In this document: positions 1-10,765 of the stretch, piece after piece
Numbering within the stretch: position 1 is the stretch's first letter
How the letters are laid out: every line of letters starts with the position of its first letter
From: Dactylis glomerata
Taxonomy: Eukaryota > Streptophyta > Magnoliopsida > Poales > Poaceae
NCBI GenBank assembly: GCA_007115705.1
Contig: QXEO01000531.1
Span: 12,571,912-12,635,911 of the forward strand
Reading direction: 5' to 3'
DNA length: 64,000 nucleotides
Made by a program: the position numbers and the translations under genes
The notes under the pieces: model-generated
Database searches by the model: none
What the model was told of the DNA's origin: nothing
The model's input: the letters and a program-made list of their open reading frames with translations, nothing else

Positions 1-2760
1 TATATTTTTTAGGAATTTCACTGTTGTGTGACCATCACACTTGCTTATGGGCTTTACTTCAATCCATTTGGTGAATTTGTCCACCATGACCAGGATATGG
101 GTCATCTTTCCCCTGGCCGGCTTAAAAGCCCCGACCATATCCAGGCCCCAAACAGCAAAGAGCCAGGTTATCGGGATAGTCTTCAATGCTGATGCCGGCT
201 GATGAATCTGGTGAGCATATCTTTGACATCCATTGCACTTCTGGACCAAGTCTTCTGCATCTTGCAGTGCCGTCGGCCAGTAAAACCCATGTCGGAATAC
301 CTTGGCCACCAATGCTCTGGATGAAGCGTTATGACCACACTCCCCCTGATGAATTTCCCGGAGCATCTCCAGGCCTTCCGCAGATTCGACACATCTCTGC
401 AATACTCCGGTGGCACTTCTTTTGTATATTTCCTTGTTTATGATGGTATATCCTTTGGATCTCCTTGTAACCCGGCGCGCCTCGGTTTCATCAGCCGGCA
501 CTTGACCATCCACCAAGAAATCCATGATAGGATGCGCCCATGAGGGCACTTCCCTGACAGTGAACATTGCCTGATCTATCTCCATTATTTCGGCCGACAC
601 ATAATCGATCTCCATGGGCTGCGAAGTCCCCGGGACTGAGGGATCAGTCCCCGGGTATGCCAGAGCAGTCCCCGGGTATACCGGCACAACCTCTTGGTAC
701 ATCTTACCCTTGCCTTTATTTCTGCTCCGGAATACTGCGCTCACTGCATATGTCGACACAGTCCCCGGGACTGAGAGAGCAGTCCCCGGGTTTCCTGACC
801 TGGCTCCGGCATCTATCTCCATCGGAACTGCATCCTCCGGGCTTCGCGGGACATAAATGGACGATGCCTCCGGCGAGGGCTTGATTGACGGCTTCCTCAG
901 ATGCTCCAACAAAATGCCGGGCGGGATTGAATCTCTGGAAGATCCCAGCTTGGACAATGTATCGGCTACTTCGTTCTGAGCCCGGGGAACATGCCGGAAC
1001 TCACAACCTTCGAAGTAACCACTCAACTGCTGCACCAGGAAACGGTAGGATCCCATGTTTGCATCGTGCGCATCCCATATGCCGGAACACCGCTGAATCA
1101 CTAAGTCAGAATCACCGAAACACATAATCCGGCGAATTCCTATGTCCTTAGACACCTTCAGGCCATGCACAAGTGCCTCATATTCAGCCACATTATTTGA
1201 TGCTGCAAAATGAATCTGCAGAACATATCTCAGTTGGTCATTCTTGGGTGAACTGAGAACTATGCCGGCACCTAGGCCATGTATTGTCTTGGAACCATCG
1301 AAATGCATCCTCCAATAGTTTGCATCTGGCAATGGTGGCTCATATTGTATCTCGGCCCAGTCAATAAAGAAATCAGCCAACACCTGGGACTTGATTGTAT
1401 CTCTCTTGTCATATTGAGGAGTATATGGTGACAACTCTATTGCCCACTTGGCTATCCTGCCACTGGCATCTTTGTTGCCTATGATCTCCGAGATAGGGGC
1501 CTCGGCCACTACCCAAATTGGATGCTCTTGGAAGTAATGCTTGAGTTTCTTGGCCGCCATATAGACACCATACGTCATCTTCTGATAGTGTGGGTAGTTT
1601 TGCTTTGAGGTGGAGAGGACTTCACTCAGATAATATACCGGCCGCTGCACAGTTTTGCCTCCTTCCTCTCGCTCCACTACCACCACTGCACTGACAACCC
1701 TGTTGGTTGCCGCTATATAGAGTAACATTGGCTCCCTGGGCATCGGAGATGCCAACACTGGCGCTGTTGACAACATCTGCTTCAGCTCTTTGAAAGCTGC
1801 ATCTGCTTGTGTTGTCCAGACAAATGTGTCGGACTTCTTCATCAATTGATATAATGGCAAAGCTTTCTCTCCCAGCCGGCTTATGAAACGGCTCAGGGAC
1901 GCAAGACACCCAGTGAACTTCTGTACCTCCTTCAAATCCGTCGGTGGCTTCATTCTCTCTATGGCACGAATCTTGCCGAGATTCACCTCAATACCCCGGC
2001 TGGAAACCAGGAAACTGAGCAATTTGCCTTCCGGCACACCGAAGGTACACTTAGCCAGATTCAACTTCATCCGGAATCTCCTCAGATTCGCAAAGGTTTC
2101 CTGGAGGTAATCTATTAGAGTCTTGCTCTTCTTGGTTTTTATGACGACATCGTCGACATATACCTGCACATTTTTATCTATTTGGTCATGCAAACACTTT
2201 TGCATACACCTCTGGTAAGTTGCGCCGGCATTTCTTAAACCGAACGACATGGTGAGATAGCAATAAGCCCCGTACGGGGTAATAAAGGATGTCTTTATTT
2301 GATCCGGCTCATACAAAGGGATCTGGTGGAAACCAGAATAGGCATCGACAAATGATAACAATTCACATCCGGCCGTGGAATCAATCACTTGATCGATCCG
2401 AAGGAGCGGGAATGGATCTTTAGGACATGCCTTGTTCAAGTTGGTGTAATCAACACACATCCGCCATATTTTTACTACGGCGGGCTCATCCTTCTTCTTT
2501 TCCACCAAAACCGGATTAGACACCCAATCCGGATGTAGTACTTCCTTGATAAAGCCGGAGGCCAGGAGCCTGGCCACTTCCTCCCATATTGCCTTCCTCC
2601 TATCGTCCGCATTCCGCTGGAGCGGTTGCTTCACCGGTTTAGCATCCGGTCTTACATGTAGTGCGTGCTCAGCCAGCTCCCTCGGCACACCTTGCAGGTC
2701 TGCAGTAGACCATGCAAAGATATCCCGATTCTCACGGAGGAAGCTGATGAGCTCGCTTTC
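1..2760 (-). CDS. Element A pol: reverse transcriptase, RNase H, archaeal-type RNase H, integrase (partial)
   Basis: Read from 2760 downwards, in the same frame as gag-protease, the strand stays open to base 1. Domains in order: reverse transcriptase with the catalytic YVDD box at 2149-2160; RNase H around 1500-1900; an archaeal/plant-type RNase H (RVT_3-like) around 900-1300, with HFDGS, EYEAL, GDSDL and ADALSKL motifs; a linker rich in Pro-Gly-Thr around 620-800; then the integrase zinc-binding region and the first part of the catalytic core up to WGLDMVG near base 130. It would copy the element RNA to DNA and insert it in the nucleus. The only break is the TAG at 2761-2763 that separates it from gag-protease. 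Integrase continues beyond the window. The homologous integrase in C (ORF 55509-57425) confirms the frame. Confidence 0.88.
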
Positions 2761-5700
2761 CTATTTGGGGTCCAAACCTGCCCCGATGAGGGCATGGCGC
2801 TCCAGGAAAACTTCATCTAGAGGCACCTTTTTGACTTTCTTGCCCACTTGAAAAGAAGCACTGCCACCTGGGTTTGTCATGCCCGGCATAGATTTGCCGG
2901 CCGCGACCGTCTCAGCAATTTCCACTGCTCGCTTGAGCCTCTTCTTCTCCTCTGCAATGATCAGAGTCTCGGCCAGGTTAGACCCGGCTGTGGCACATGC
3001 CATCGAGCGCTTATAATCACCGATGATGGTGATCACTCCCTTGGGCCCTGGTATCTTCATCTTTAGATATGCAACATGCATAGAGGCCATGAACTTCGCC
3101 AGTGCCGGCCTTCCCAGCAAAGCATGGTAGGGGCTTTCCAGATCCACCACCTCAAACATGAGGTTCTCCACCCTGCAGTTATCCCGGTTGCCAATCATGA
3201 CATCCATCCGGATCTTGCCCATCGGCGCACATGAAAGTCCCGGCACAATGCCGTGGAATGTGGTCTTGCTCGGCTCCAGCATATTCTCCTTGATACCCAG
3301 CTTCTGCATCGTATCCCGATACATGATGTTGATGCTGCTTCCATTGTCAATGAGGACCTTGCTGAACCTCACATTACTAGCCGGCCCGACAAATGTCGGA
3401 TCCATCACTAGCGCATATCCGCCGGGGTTTGGCATGATCCTGGGATGATCTGCCCTGTCCCAGCCGATGGCCTGGTCAGACCAGTACATTAGCTTCGGAA
3501 CTGCCGACATAACGACATTTACCTCCAAACACCGCCGGTACAAGCTCTGCTTGTCTGTTCTTTCAGTCTCAAAGACCATGTAGCTCTGATCGTGCTCCTT
3601 GTACTCATTCCAGCCCCCTCCTGGGCCTCCGGCATAGTACTCCGGGTTATAGCTCTGGTCTACTTGATTTATGCCGGCATTTCCGGCATTGCCCTGGTTT
3701 CCGAGATTAACCGGCCTGGGCGGGACTGCAACTATATTTGCACCTGTCAACGGCGATGGAGCTGCCGGGACAGGTGGTCTAGCCGGCCCGAAAGGACCTG
3801 CACGACCGGCCAATATGTCATCCAGCCATGAACAGTTTCTGGTCAAATGATTCGCCGGCTTACCTGGCTGGAACGTGTGAAACACACAAGGCTTGTCCAT
3901 GGCCAAACCCACCGTATATTTTGGCCACTGCTTCTTTTGACCGGCGACACCGCCGGCATTCTTGTTGACCCAGACATTCTTTTTCTGGAAGGGCTGCACT
4001 TGCTGCTGCGGTTGTTGCTGCTGTTGCTGCTGAGGCTGCTGATAGCCCTCATATCTCGGACGCTGGCTACTGCCGGCGCCCCCTTGCTCTTCCTCCACGG
4101 CTGCTACTTGTGCCGTGCCATACCGATAATCCGGCCGCTCATCTCTCCTCTTATTCCGGTTATCCGGGCAATAAAATTGCCCCGGTCTCCCGGTGTTGCT
4201 ATTGTTCCGCTGGGTCTGCCCCTGTCCTTGTGAATCAAGGGTGGGCTGCATGGGATCTCCCAGAGCATAACTATCAGCAATCTTGATTGTCTCGGCCAAC
4301 GTGGCCGGCATTTCCCTCTGCAGCTTTTGCCACAACATGGTGCCATGCCGGCACCCATGAGCGAACCACATGATGGCCTGCTGCTCCACAACTCCCTCGC
4401 AGGAATTGCGCAACGTGCACCACCTGGTCAGGTAGTCACGATCAGTCTCATATTCTCCTTGCCGGCAGCTAGCTAGTTGCTGCGGGCGGTTGGGTCTCTT
4501 ATAATTACTGGTGAAGTTTGACACAAACTGCTCTTCGAAATCAACCCAGCCATTGATACTTCCGACCGGCAGATTATTCAGCCATATCCTGGCTGGTCCT
4601 TCAAGCATCTGCGGTACATATCGTACCGCCCATCTGAGGTTTCCTCCGACGATGTTCACCGCAGTGGAGTAATCCTCCAACCAATCTTCCGGATTTGTAC
4701 TGCCGTTGTATGTCCTCGTGCCACGCGCGAGCTGAAAACAGTAAGGCACCGGCTCACCCATAATCCAGGGTCCAAAGCACATAGGACCCGGAGCTCCTTG
4801 TCTCTCCACCAACTCCGACTGGTGAATCCTGTCCAGCTTGAAGCGCGCATCATTTGCCGCCAAGGACCGAGGTCCGAGCCGGGACGCAATTGGGCCCGCG
4901 ATCATCTTTTGCTGCTGCTGTTCCGGCTGACACTGCTCATTCTGCTGGCCTTGCTGATACTGCTGGCCTTGCTGATACTGCTGCTGATATCCCGTCCTTG
5001 CCAGGGCGGAATTTCCATCATCTTCACGGTGTCTCGGCTGACCCGTGCCTTGCTGCTGCACCGCATGTCCGGCGCCCTGCTGCGGACGCCGGGCTGCACT
5101 ATTACTCCGGCCCCCACCGACCGAAACTACTCCTTGCCCGGCCGGCACACTCTGACCGGCTTTCTTGCTGCCGACATTCTTGTCAGCTTGGCCAGCACTC
5201 TTCTGCACCACCGCCTGCTTTCCGGCGATTGCCGGATCATACACCTGGATCTGCTTGTCCCGGTGGCCAGAGGTCACACTTCCGGCACGCCGGGCGCTTG
5301 GATGTGGGGACGAAGCTTGGCCCTTCGACCTCGCACCGGCACCTCCTGCCGACACAACAAACTGGGATGCCCCGGCACCTGGGTTTGCCTTCTTGAAGGC
5401 CTCCTGCTGCTTGGTAGCTTCAGACAAAAGATGGTTAAACCGGGCCTGCTGCTCACGCAGTGCTTCACCGGATAAACTAGATAAGTCTTTAGCTACTTCT
5501 ACTGCTGCTCTAAGGTTCTTCACTGGGGAGCTATAAATTACCTTAGGTACAGTACTAGTTGCAGTATGACCCTTATCACTAGCACCTTTTTCTAGCTCAG
5601 TGTTAAGATCTCTACCTCTAGTTCTAATCTCATCTATCCGGCTAGGCCGGGTTACCACAGGAGTAAAACCATGGGCTGCCTCATACTCACGGAGTTGCTG

Positions 5701-6303
5701 GTTAATCCGTTCGCGCTCCTGGTGCATGGCCAGGGCCTCATCGACGAGGGCCTGGCGAGATCCCTCCAAGACCTCCCTTGTCTGCTCCGGATCATCACCG
5801 GATCGCACCAGCTCAAGAAGTCGATCGATGATGGGAAGAAGCACCTGGCCCCTAGCCGGCACGCCGAAAGTGCCGGCCAGGTTCTCAACACGCTCCAACG
5901 GAGGACGTGCCGACCACTTGGCCTTCGGCGGCTCCGGGGGAGTATCCGCTGCTGCTGCTGCTGCCTTGCCGGCACCATCTGCCGGCGGTACTGATGTGCC
6001 GGCCATCATTACCTCGGCCGACTCTACTGAGCGAGCGCTACGCCCAGCGTGAGCCAGCCGATGTGATGGAGGATCCGCCGCCACCAGCACCTCTTCCCTG
6101 CAAACTCTCTCAGTCCCCACGTACACCTCGTGGGAACCGAAAGACATGATCCGGCCATCCCTGGGGAATGGCCGGCCGCCGAGACATCCAGCGTTGTCAC
6201 TGACGAAGCTGAGCGAGCCTAGCCTCTGGACAAGGCTAGAGACCACGCGCACTCCCGAAGCTGCTATCACGGACCCCGTCCGAATAAACACTCCGCCCAG
6301 CAT
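2761..6303 (-). CDS. Element A gag-protease polyprotein
   Basis: This is an open frame of about 1180 codons. I place the start at the first ATG after the PBS (6303); an in-frame ATG inside the LTR (6360) would put the PBS within the protein. The N-terminal third is Ala/Pro-rich. A glutamine-rich stretch precedes the retrotransposon gag domain (about residues 515-680, containing the motif NPEDWLEDYS). A second Gln-rich tract follows, and an aspartic protease motif IDNGSS lies near residue 983. No CCHC zinc knuckle is evident. Gag forms the virus-like particle and the protease cleaves the polyprotein. The frame ends with TAG at 2761-2763, just before RT and in frame with it. That could be a decay mutation or a readthrough site. 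Numerous long open frames on the opposite strand here are shadows of this GC-rich gene. Confidence 0.88.
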   Translation of the reverse strand: MLGGVFIRTGSVIAASGVRVVSSLVQRLGSLSFVSDNAGCLGGRPFPRDGRIMSFGSHEVYVGTERVCREEVLVAADPPSHRLAHAGRSARSVESAEVMMAGTSVPPADGAGKAAAAAADTPPEPPKAKWSARPPLERVENLAGTFGVPARGQVLLPIIDRLLELVRSGDDPEQTREVLEGSRQALVDEALAMHQERERINQQLREYEAAHGFTPVVTRPSRIDEIRTRGRDLNTELEKGASDKGHTATSTVPKVIYSSPVKNLRAAVEVAKDLSSLSGEALREQQARFNHLLSEATKQQEAFKKANPGAGASQFVVSAGGAGARSKGQASSPHPSARRAGSVTSGHRDKQIQVYDPAIAGKQAVVQKSAGQADKNVGSKKAGQSVPAGQGVVSVGGGRSNSAARRPQQGAGHAVQQQGTGQPRHREDDGNSALARTGYQQQYQQGQQYQQGQQNEQCQPEQQQQKMIAGPIASRLGPRSLAANDARFKLDRIHQSELVERQGAPGPMCFGPWIMGEPVPYCFQLARGTRTYNGSTNPEDWLEDYSTAVNIVGGNLRWAVRYVPQMLEGPARIWLNNLPVGSINGWVDFEEQFVSNFTSNYKRPNRPQQLASCRQGEYETDRDYLTRWCTLRNSCEGVVEQQAIMWFAHGCRHGTMLWQKLQREMPATLAETIKIADSYALGDPMQPTLDSQGQGQTQRNNSNTGRPGQFYCPDNRNKRRDERPDYRYGTAQVAAVEEEQGGAGSSQRPRYEGYQQPQQQQQQQPQQQVQPFQKKNVWVNKNAGGVAGQKKQWPKYTVGLAMDKPCVFHTFQPGKPANHLTRNCSWLDDILAGRAGPFGPARPPVPAAPSPLTGANIVAVPPRPVNLGNQGNAGNAGINQVDQSYNPEYYAGGPGGGWNEYKEHDQSYMVFETERTDKQSLYRRCLEVNVVMSAVPKLMYWSDQAIGWDRADHPRIMPNPGGYALVMDPTFVGPASNVRFSKVLIDNGSSINIMYRDTMQKLGIKENMLEPSKTTFHGIVPGLSCAPMGKIRMDVMIGNRDNCRVENLMFEVVDLESPYHALLGRPALAKFMASMHVAYLKMKIPGPKGVITIIGDYKRSMACATAGSNLAETLIIAEEKKRLKRAVEIAETVAAGKSMPGMTNPGGSASFQVGKKVKKVPLDEVFLERHALIGAGLDPK

Positions 6304-6310
6304 ATCGATC

Positions 6311-6329
6311 TGCCCCACGGTGGGCGCCA
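6311..6329 (-). other. Primer binding site of element A
   Basis: On the minus strand TGGCGCC (6329-6323) starts two bases after the LTR end and runs on as CACCGTGGGG. A Gypsy PBS is complementary to a tRNA 3' end; here that end would read GGCGCCA. I have not assigned the tRNA. The same sequence sits at the same place in element C (52882). Confidence 0.75.
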
Positions 6330-6331
6330 AA

Positions 6332-7260
6332 TGTCGTCGTGGTGAAACAACATATGCCATGGGATGGCTTAAATGGGGGCCGAACTAGATGCTGGAGGAT
6401 TCGGGAGAGGGGAACGAGCTGAAAAGCACGACAGAAAGGAACACAGATCTACCCAGGTTCGGGGCTCTCGTAAGGAGATAACACCCCTACTCCTGCTCTA
6501 CTGGATATATATTTGGATCGATAGAGTATACAACAATGGTGCTTCCAAGCTCTCTGCTAGAGGAGGAAGATGAACTGCTAAGTGTAGGAACACTGAATGA
6601 CCAACCCCTCACTAGGGCTCCCTGTGCCACCTTATATAGTGGTGGCCAGGGTTACAACGGTCACCTGAGACCAGGAGACACCAACTACACTCCAAATAGG
6701 GCAGGCTGACGAAGGCAGAGACCCTTGACTTTTCTCCCTGATTGCTCTCAATGGGACTCACCCTCGCTGTACCTTGTACTTCTTGGACTGTGACCTTACC
6801 ACTGTGAGATAAGGGCTGTACTTGTGCACAGTGAGGGTAGGTAGACCACCACTGTGCACCCTGTCAACACGATCTCCCTCCATACTGGGCAGAATCTCTC
6901 CTTGATTGTAGGGATATGACACCTTGGTTGACTTATATACCCCGGATATGACAGTTGGCCATATCCTGGACCTATATGCCGGACCAACGACCTAGGAAGG
7001 TCGGGTAATCCGACCTCCCCACTCCTGCACAACATATCAAATAAGTTAGGCCGGCATATCTATGCATATACCGGCACTCCTCAATAAGTATCCCGGTTAT
7101 TCCGGCATATCTGAGCTCTAGCCGGGATACACTTATATGCCGGTCTGGCCGACGCTCTTATATTCCGGCCAGACCCAACTTTAGTCAGCCAACATAAAGT
7201 CAACTATATTCCTTGCATCTTTCTAGTGTCTTGACCCTACCGGGGGTCATCCCCCCGACA
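6332..7260 (-). repeat. 5' LTR of element A (929 bp)
   Basis: The repeat starts TGTCGGGGGG at 7260 and ends CGACA at 6332, giving 5-bp inverted ends. It aligns along its length with the C LTR (51922-52879) but is clearly diverged from it. It is rich in the word GCCGGCATAT. The abutting PBS identifies it as the 5' LTR. Confidence 0.88.
6631..6638 (-). promoter_or_regulatory. TATA box of the element A LTR
   Basis: TATATAAG on the minus strand, about 300 bp before the LTR end. The same box in the same context (CCACTATATAAGGTGG) occurs in the C LTR at 52542. It should drive the gag-pol transcript. Confidence 0.6.
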
Positions 7261-10228
7261 CCACCCCGAGCAGCGGACTGCTTCCAGTCAGCCACCAGAC
7301 CCGACAATAGCTTGAGCTTCTCCGAGAGCCCTGTGGCAAAAAGATTGGAGGACCCAACAATCTGCAGGCTCACACATGCGCCACGTCCTGCGTCGAAGAG
7401 GCTATCCAGCTCCTTCCTCGCGGCATCGGTGGCGGTGCGCAAGACTGAGGCAGTGTCAACCAATGGAGATGCATAGTGGAAAAAGTCAAGCACCCTTCTA
7501 AAAACAAGTTATAGTAAAAAGTGCAAAGTGTGGAGAAAAGGAGCTACCTAGTAGCGTCTTTTTGAAGTGGCCTAGGACCTCGTTAAAGCCCTTCCACTGA
7601 GCTTCAAAATCAGCGGCGGCTTGATGAAGGTCATCCACCTCTTTCTGCTTCTGGCGGCCAAGGCGCTGCTGGTCCTTCAACTGCTCTTCGAGACGGGTGT
7701 TGTCAGCCAGTGATTTCTGGAGTTGAGTGTTCAACTCCTCCATTGAATTGTGTGGCCTTTCCTCGCCCCCTCGAGCGTTGACTCCAGCTTGTCAACATCT
7801 GCATGTCAGAACAATAACAAAGCATTGTTGAATGGAGAAGGTTCTATACTTGCAACAGTAGTGCAAAAGAAAGTTACCGCCACACGCAAGCTTCTCCTGC
7901 AGATCCGCCACCAACACATTCTTTTCCGTCAGCTCCTTCTCCTGCGAGCTGACGGCCTGGACCAGATCCTCAACCACTTTCTTATAATTCTGTTGAGTGT
8001 AACAAAGTGTTAGTTTCTCTGAGAGCACTATGCCAGATTGCGATCCGCCATAAGCGCTCGGGGGCTACACTTCAAATTTAAAGACAGTTTTGTTAGAGCG
8101 TTATGCCAGATTCACATCCGCCATAAGCACTTGGGGGCCTACTCATCGCATTTTAACTAAGTTCTCTTAGAGCCCTATGCCGGATTGGAACCCACCATAG
8201 CGCTCGGGGGCTATAGCTAGCAAAAAATTCCTATGTATTCTAAGAGCACCACTAGAATAAAATTTGCATAGCGGCGCTCGGGGGGCTATAGGCTAAAAAT
8301 TAAAGTAGTTTCTCTAAGAGCACCATGATGGATTTTCTATGAGAACCCGCCATGGCGCTCGGGGGCTACAAGGAATACATACCTCTTTCACAACGCCGGT
8401 TTTCTGGACACATGCTGTCATGGTGGAAGATACGGTATCGCTCGCTTGCTCTTGCAAAGAGTCAAGATGAAAGAGAGCATCCACTCGCTTTTTCCACTTT
8501 GAAGTGTCCCCAGCCTTGTCCGCCATATCTCCCTTTTTAGATGTAGTTCCGCCACATACAACTTTCTATGAACCCCTAGCAGATGTGGTGTTTGGCATGG
8601 CATCCTTAGCCAAAGCTTCAGCCATTTTCTTTGCTCTTGGGGCAAAAGTTGAAGGGGCGTTCTCGCAGATTGGGACATCGGGTGTCAGCGGGACTATGGT
8701 AGGTGATGATCTGGCTTTCAAAGGAACTTTTGGAGCAACGACTTTCTTCCTCCTATACAAGAATGTTCGATGAGAAGGGTGATAATAGATGAAGTGCTAT
8801 AATCTGCAATACTTACTTCCTTTTGTGCAGCTGGAAGGTGGCGGCAAATTCACGCACGGTTTCTAGATTGGTGCGTAAAGCTGGTGACGGATGGCGGGAA
8901 ATTATTCTTCCGCCAACGCCATGCATGCGCCCTCCAGAACCACGGATTCTATGATGCACAGGCGCCGCGGGTTCTTCCGCCATAACTTCTTCATGAGAAG
9001 GTCCAGCGTCTTCCATTGCCAAAGGAGCTTTACGCTTGTGGATGGGGGAAGAGGTTAGCTCCTCTTCATCATCTGTAAGCTCCTTGGGCCGCAGATAGCG
9101 GACGATAGGACTAAGCTCTGAAGCAGGAAGTGTGGAGATCTGCAAGAAAGAGAGTAAGGCACAGATTCGAAGAAAAAGATGGTAATGGTGGAAAGAAGAA
9201 TATGTTACCTCTAGGCAACTGCTGTTTTCAAACATTGGTATCTTCAGCTTCAATTTTTCGTCACGACCAACCTTAATGATATTGCAAATTTGACGCTCGG
9301 TTTCTTCAGGGGTTAATTCTTCCTTGCTATAGCGTTGAGGGTCGTCGATTCCGCTATAATCGCACATAAAGGTTGGACGATATTGAAGTGGCTGGATCCG
9401 CCGTGAAATCCAGTAGTGAATAGTGTCTGTGCTAGTCAAACCATTAAAAACGAGTTCGGAAACCCGCCGTGAGAGAAGTTGGCATTCGTTGTTTATGGTG
9501 GAATAATCCATGACTCCCTAGCTGTCTTGTTCCACAGTAGGTCCATCAACAAAAGACTTCAGTCTGTACCTCCTTTTGGGAGGGGCTTGGTCAGCTTGGT
9601 AGTAGAAGGATCCTCGCCATCCCTTAGCAGAGTCATGTGGCTTGACATATGGATACGTTTTTCCGCTACGAGGAACAAAAGAGATAGATCCACAGTTGCG
9701 AGGATCTCCATTTGTTTCTCTGTTGTGGCGGATGTTGAAGTACAGGCGGAACAGATCTCCATAGGGGTAGACACCCAAGTGTAATTCGCAAAGTGCTACG
9801 AACCCTGCTATGATGGTAATGTTGTTGGGAGCAATGTGATGAAGCTGTAATTCATAGTGGCGTAGCATGCTCTTTAAAAAATATCATGGCGGGAGGCTGA
9901 GCCCTCGATCAACATGGGACTTCAGCATCACAATCTCCCTCTTTCGAGGCGCAGGCATAGCGGCATTGGGGTCGACCCGCCACTTGGAGATTTCTTTGGT
10001 CGCTACTAGCCCCTCTTGTTCTATCAAGGATAATGTCTCCTCACTCAAGTTGCAAGGGCTCCAGCTACCTCTAGAAGACTCAGGGATAGCAGAATCTATA
10101 CCTTGTGAAGATTCTACTGTTCGACTAGTAGTGTCTTGGGATGTTGTAGCTTCCTCTTGGTGAGAAGATACCTTAGGATCCATGGCGGCTAGAGGGGTGG
10201 CAGAGATGATTTTGACGATCTCGATCAA
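7261..10228 (-). pseudogene. Element B antisense gene: PF04195-type N-terminal domain plus coiled coil, decayed and cut by element A
   Basis: Read leftwards, exons are about 10228-9209, 9139-8817, 8752-8383, 7989-7878, 7798-7548 and 7497-7261. The gaps (69, 64, 393, 79 and 50 nt) all begin GT and end AG. Exon 1 carries a domain resembling PF04195 (LRHYELQLHHIAPNN near 9868-9820, then RRIQPLQYR near 9400). Later exons encode a basic stretch and long heptad-like coiled coil (EELNTQLQKSLADN at 7743). Stops interrupt it at 9884-9886 (TGA), 9518-9520 (TAG) and 8566-8568 (TAG). Joining exons 4 and 5 needs a 1-nt shift near 7745, and exon 5 to 6 is also off by a base. Element A cuts exon 6 at 7260. 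Known relatives are the antisense ORFs of grass Tat elements such as Grande. The function is unknown. The exon plan is my inference from splice consensus and frame. Confidence 0.7.
8045..8370. repeat. Five imperfect tandem repeats inside an intron of the B antisense gene
   Basis: The core gcgctcgggggcta recurs near 8058, 8125 (degenerate), 8195, 8270 and 8355, each preceded by text like 'agagcaccatg..ggatt..ccgccat'. The period is about 65-85 bp. The array fills most of the 393-nt intron 7990-8382. The core repeats the PPT-like sequence just before the B 3' LTR. Confidence 0.7.
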
Positions 10229-10379
10229 AGAAGATGGCGAAGCCAGGCTACTGTAGGAGGACAGGTTCGCCGGCGATGAGGAATTCTGGCCGGCGGCTCG
10301 TCGGAGTTACTGCGCTCCTGGGCGGCGCTGAAGAGAGAGATAGTGAGAGGTTTAAATGACTCAGGGCTCACCGGCGGGG

Positions 10380-10388
10380 TATATATAG
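10380..10388 (-). promoter_or_regulatory. Putative TATA box for the B antisense gene
   Basis: On the minus strand the region reads TCTATATATACC, about 150 nt before the first ATG at 10228. The core is nearly symmetrical, so strand is inferred from context. Element C has a TATA box in the equivalent place (63126). Confidence 0.45.
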
Positions 10389-10751
10389 ACCCCTTGCCTC
10401 AAGATTCGTGCCCACCATCTGCGCCCTCCATATCAAACTTGCAGACCCTAGATCAATGCCATGTGTCCACGGGTAAAATGGTAATCTTTACCAATGGTGC
10501 TTATACCACAAATCTTACCCTAGAAGGAACTACGTGGAGAAATTTACGGCGGATTCTGTGGTAAGATCTAACAGATCCCAGGAATCTCGCCCAACATAAA
10601 CTACGTCGCATAAATCCGCTACGCATGGCGGATGGAAACTTGAAGATAGGAGGAACGCCGAGATACGCCATCTAGACGCAGGAAAAGAAGAGATATGGCG
10701 GATGACTTTAGCAAGGACCAGCATAGCGGATGGAAATGGCAATCTTGAAGT

Positions 10752-10765
10752 CCCCCGGGGGCTAC
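10752..10765 (+). other. Polypurine tract of element B
   Basis: cccgggggctac lies immediately before the 3' LTR start TGTTGGGG. It is short for a PPT, but the position is right and the core CGGGGGCTAC is repeated in the antisense intron. Confidence 0.5.

Larger units (their letters stand above)
1..7260 (-). mobile_element. Element A: Ty3/Gypsy LTR retrotransposon, Tat-type, 5' part (3' part lies beyond the window)
   Basis: On the minus strand the order is LTR (7260 to 6332), PBS, gag-protease, then RT, RNase H, archaeal-type RNase H and the start of integrase, running off the window at base 1. This order, with a second RNase H before integrase, is the known Tat-lineage layout. The LTR has TGTCG/CGACA ends and is a relative of the LTR of element C. 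A has inserted into the antisense gene of element B at 7260/7261. The 5 bases next to the LTR are ccacc, but the matching target-site copy is outside the window. The coding part carries a single in-frame stop, so A is a fairly young copy. Confidence 0.9.

Noticed and set aside
4798..5475. 225-codon plus-strand frame inside element A
   Set aside because: It is a shadow of the Gln-rich gag gene on the minus strand (CAG repeats read as Leu-rich).
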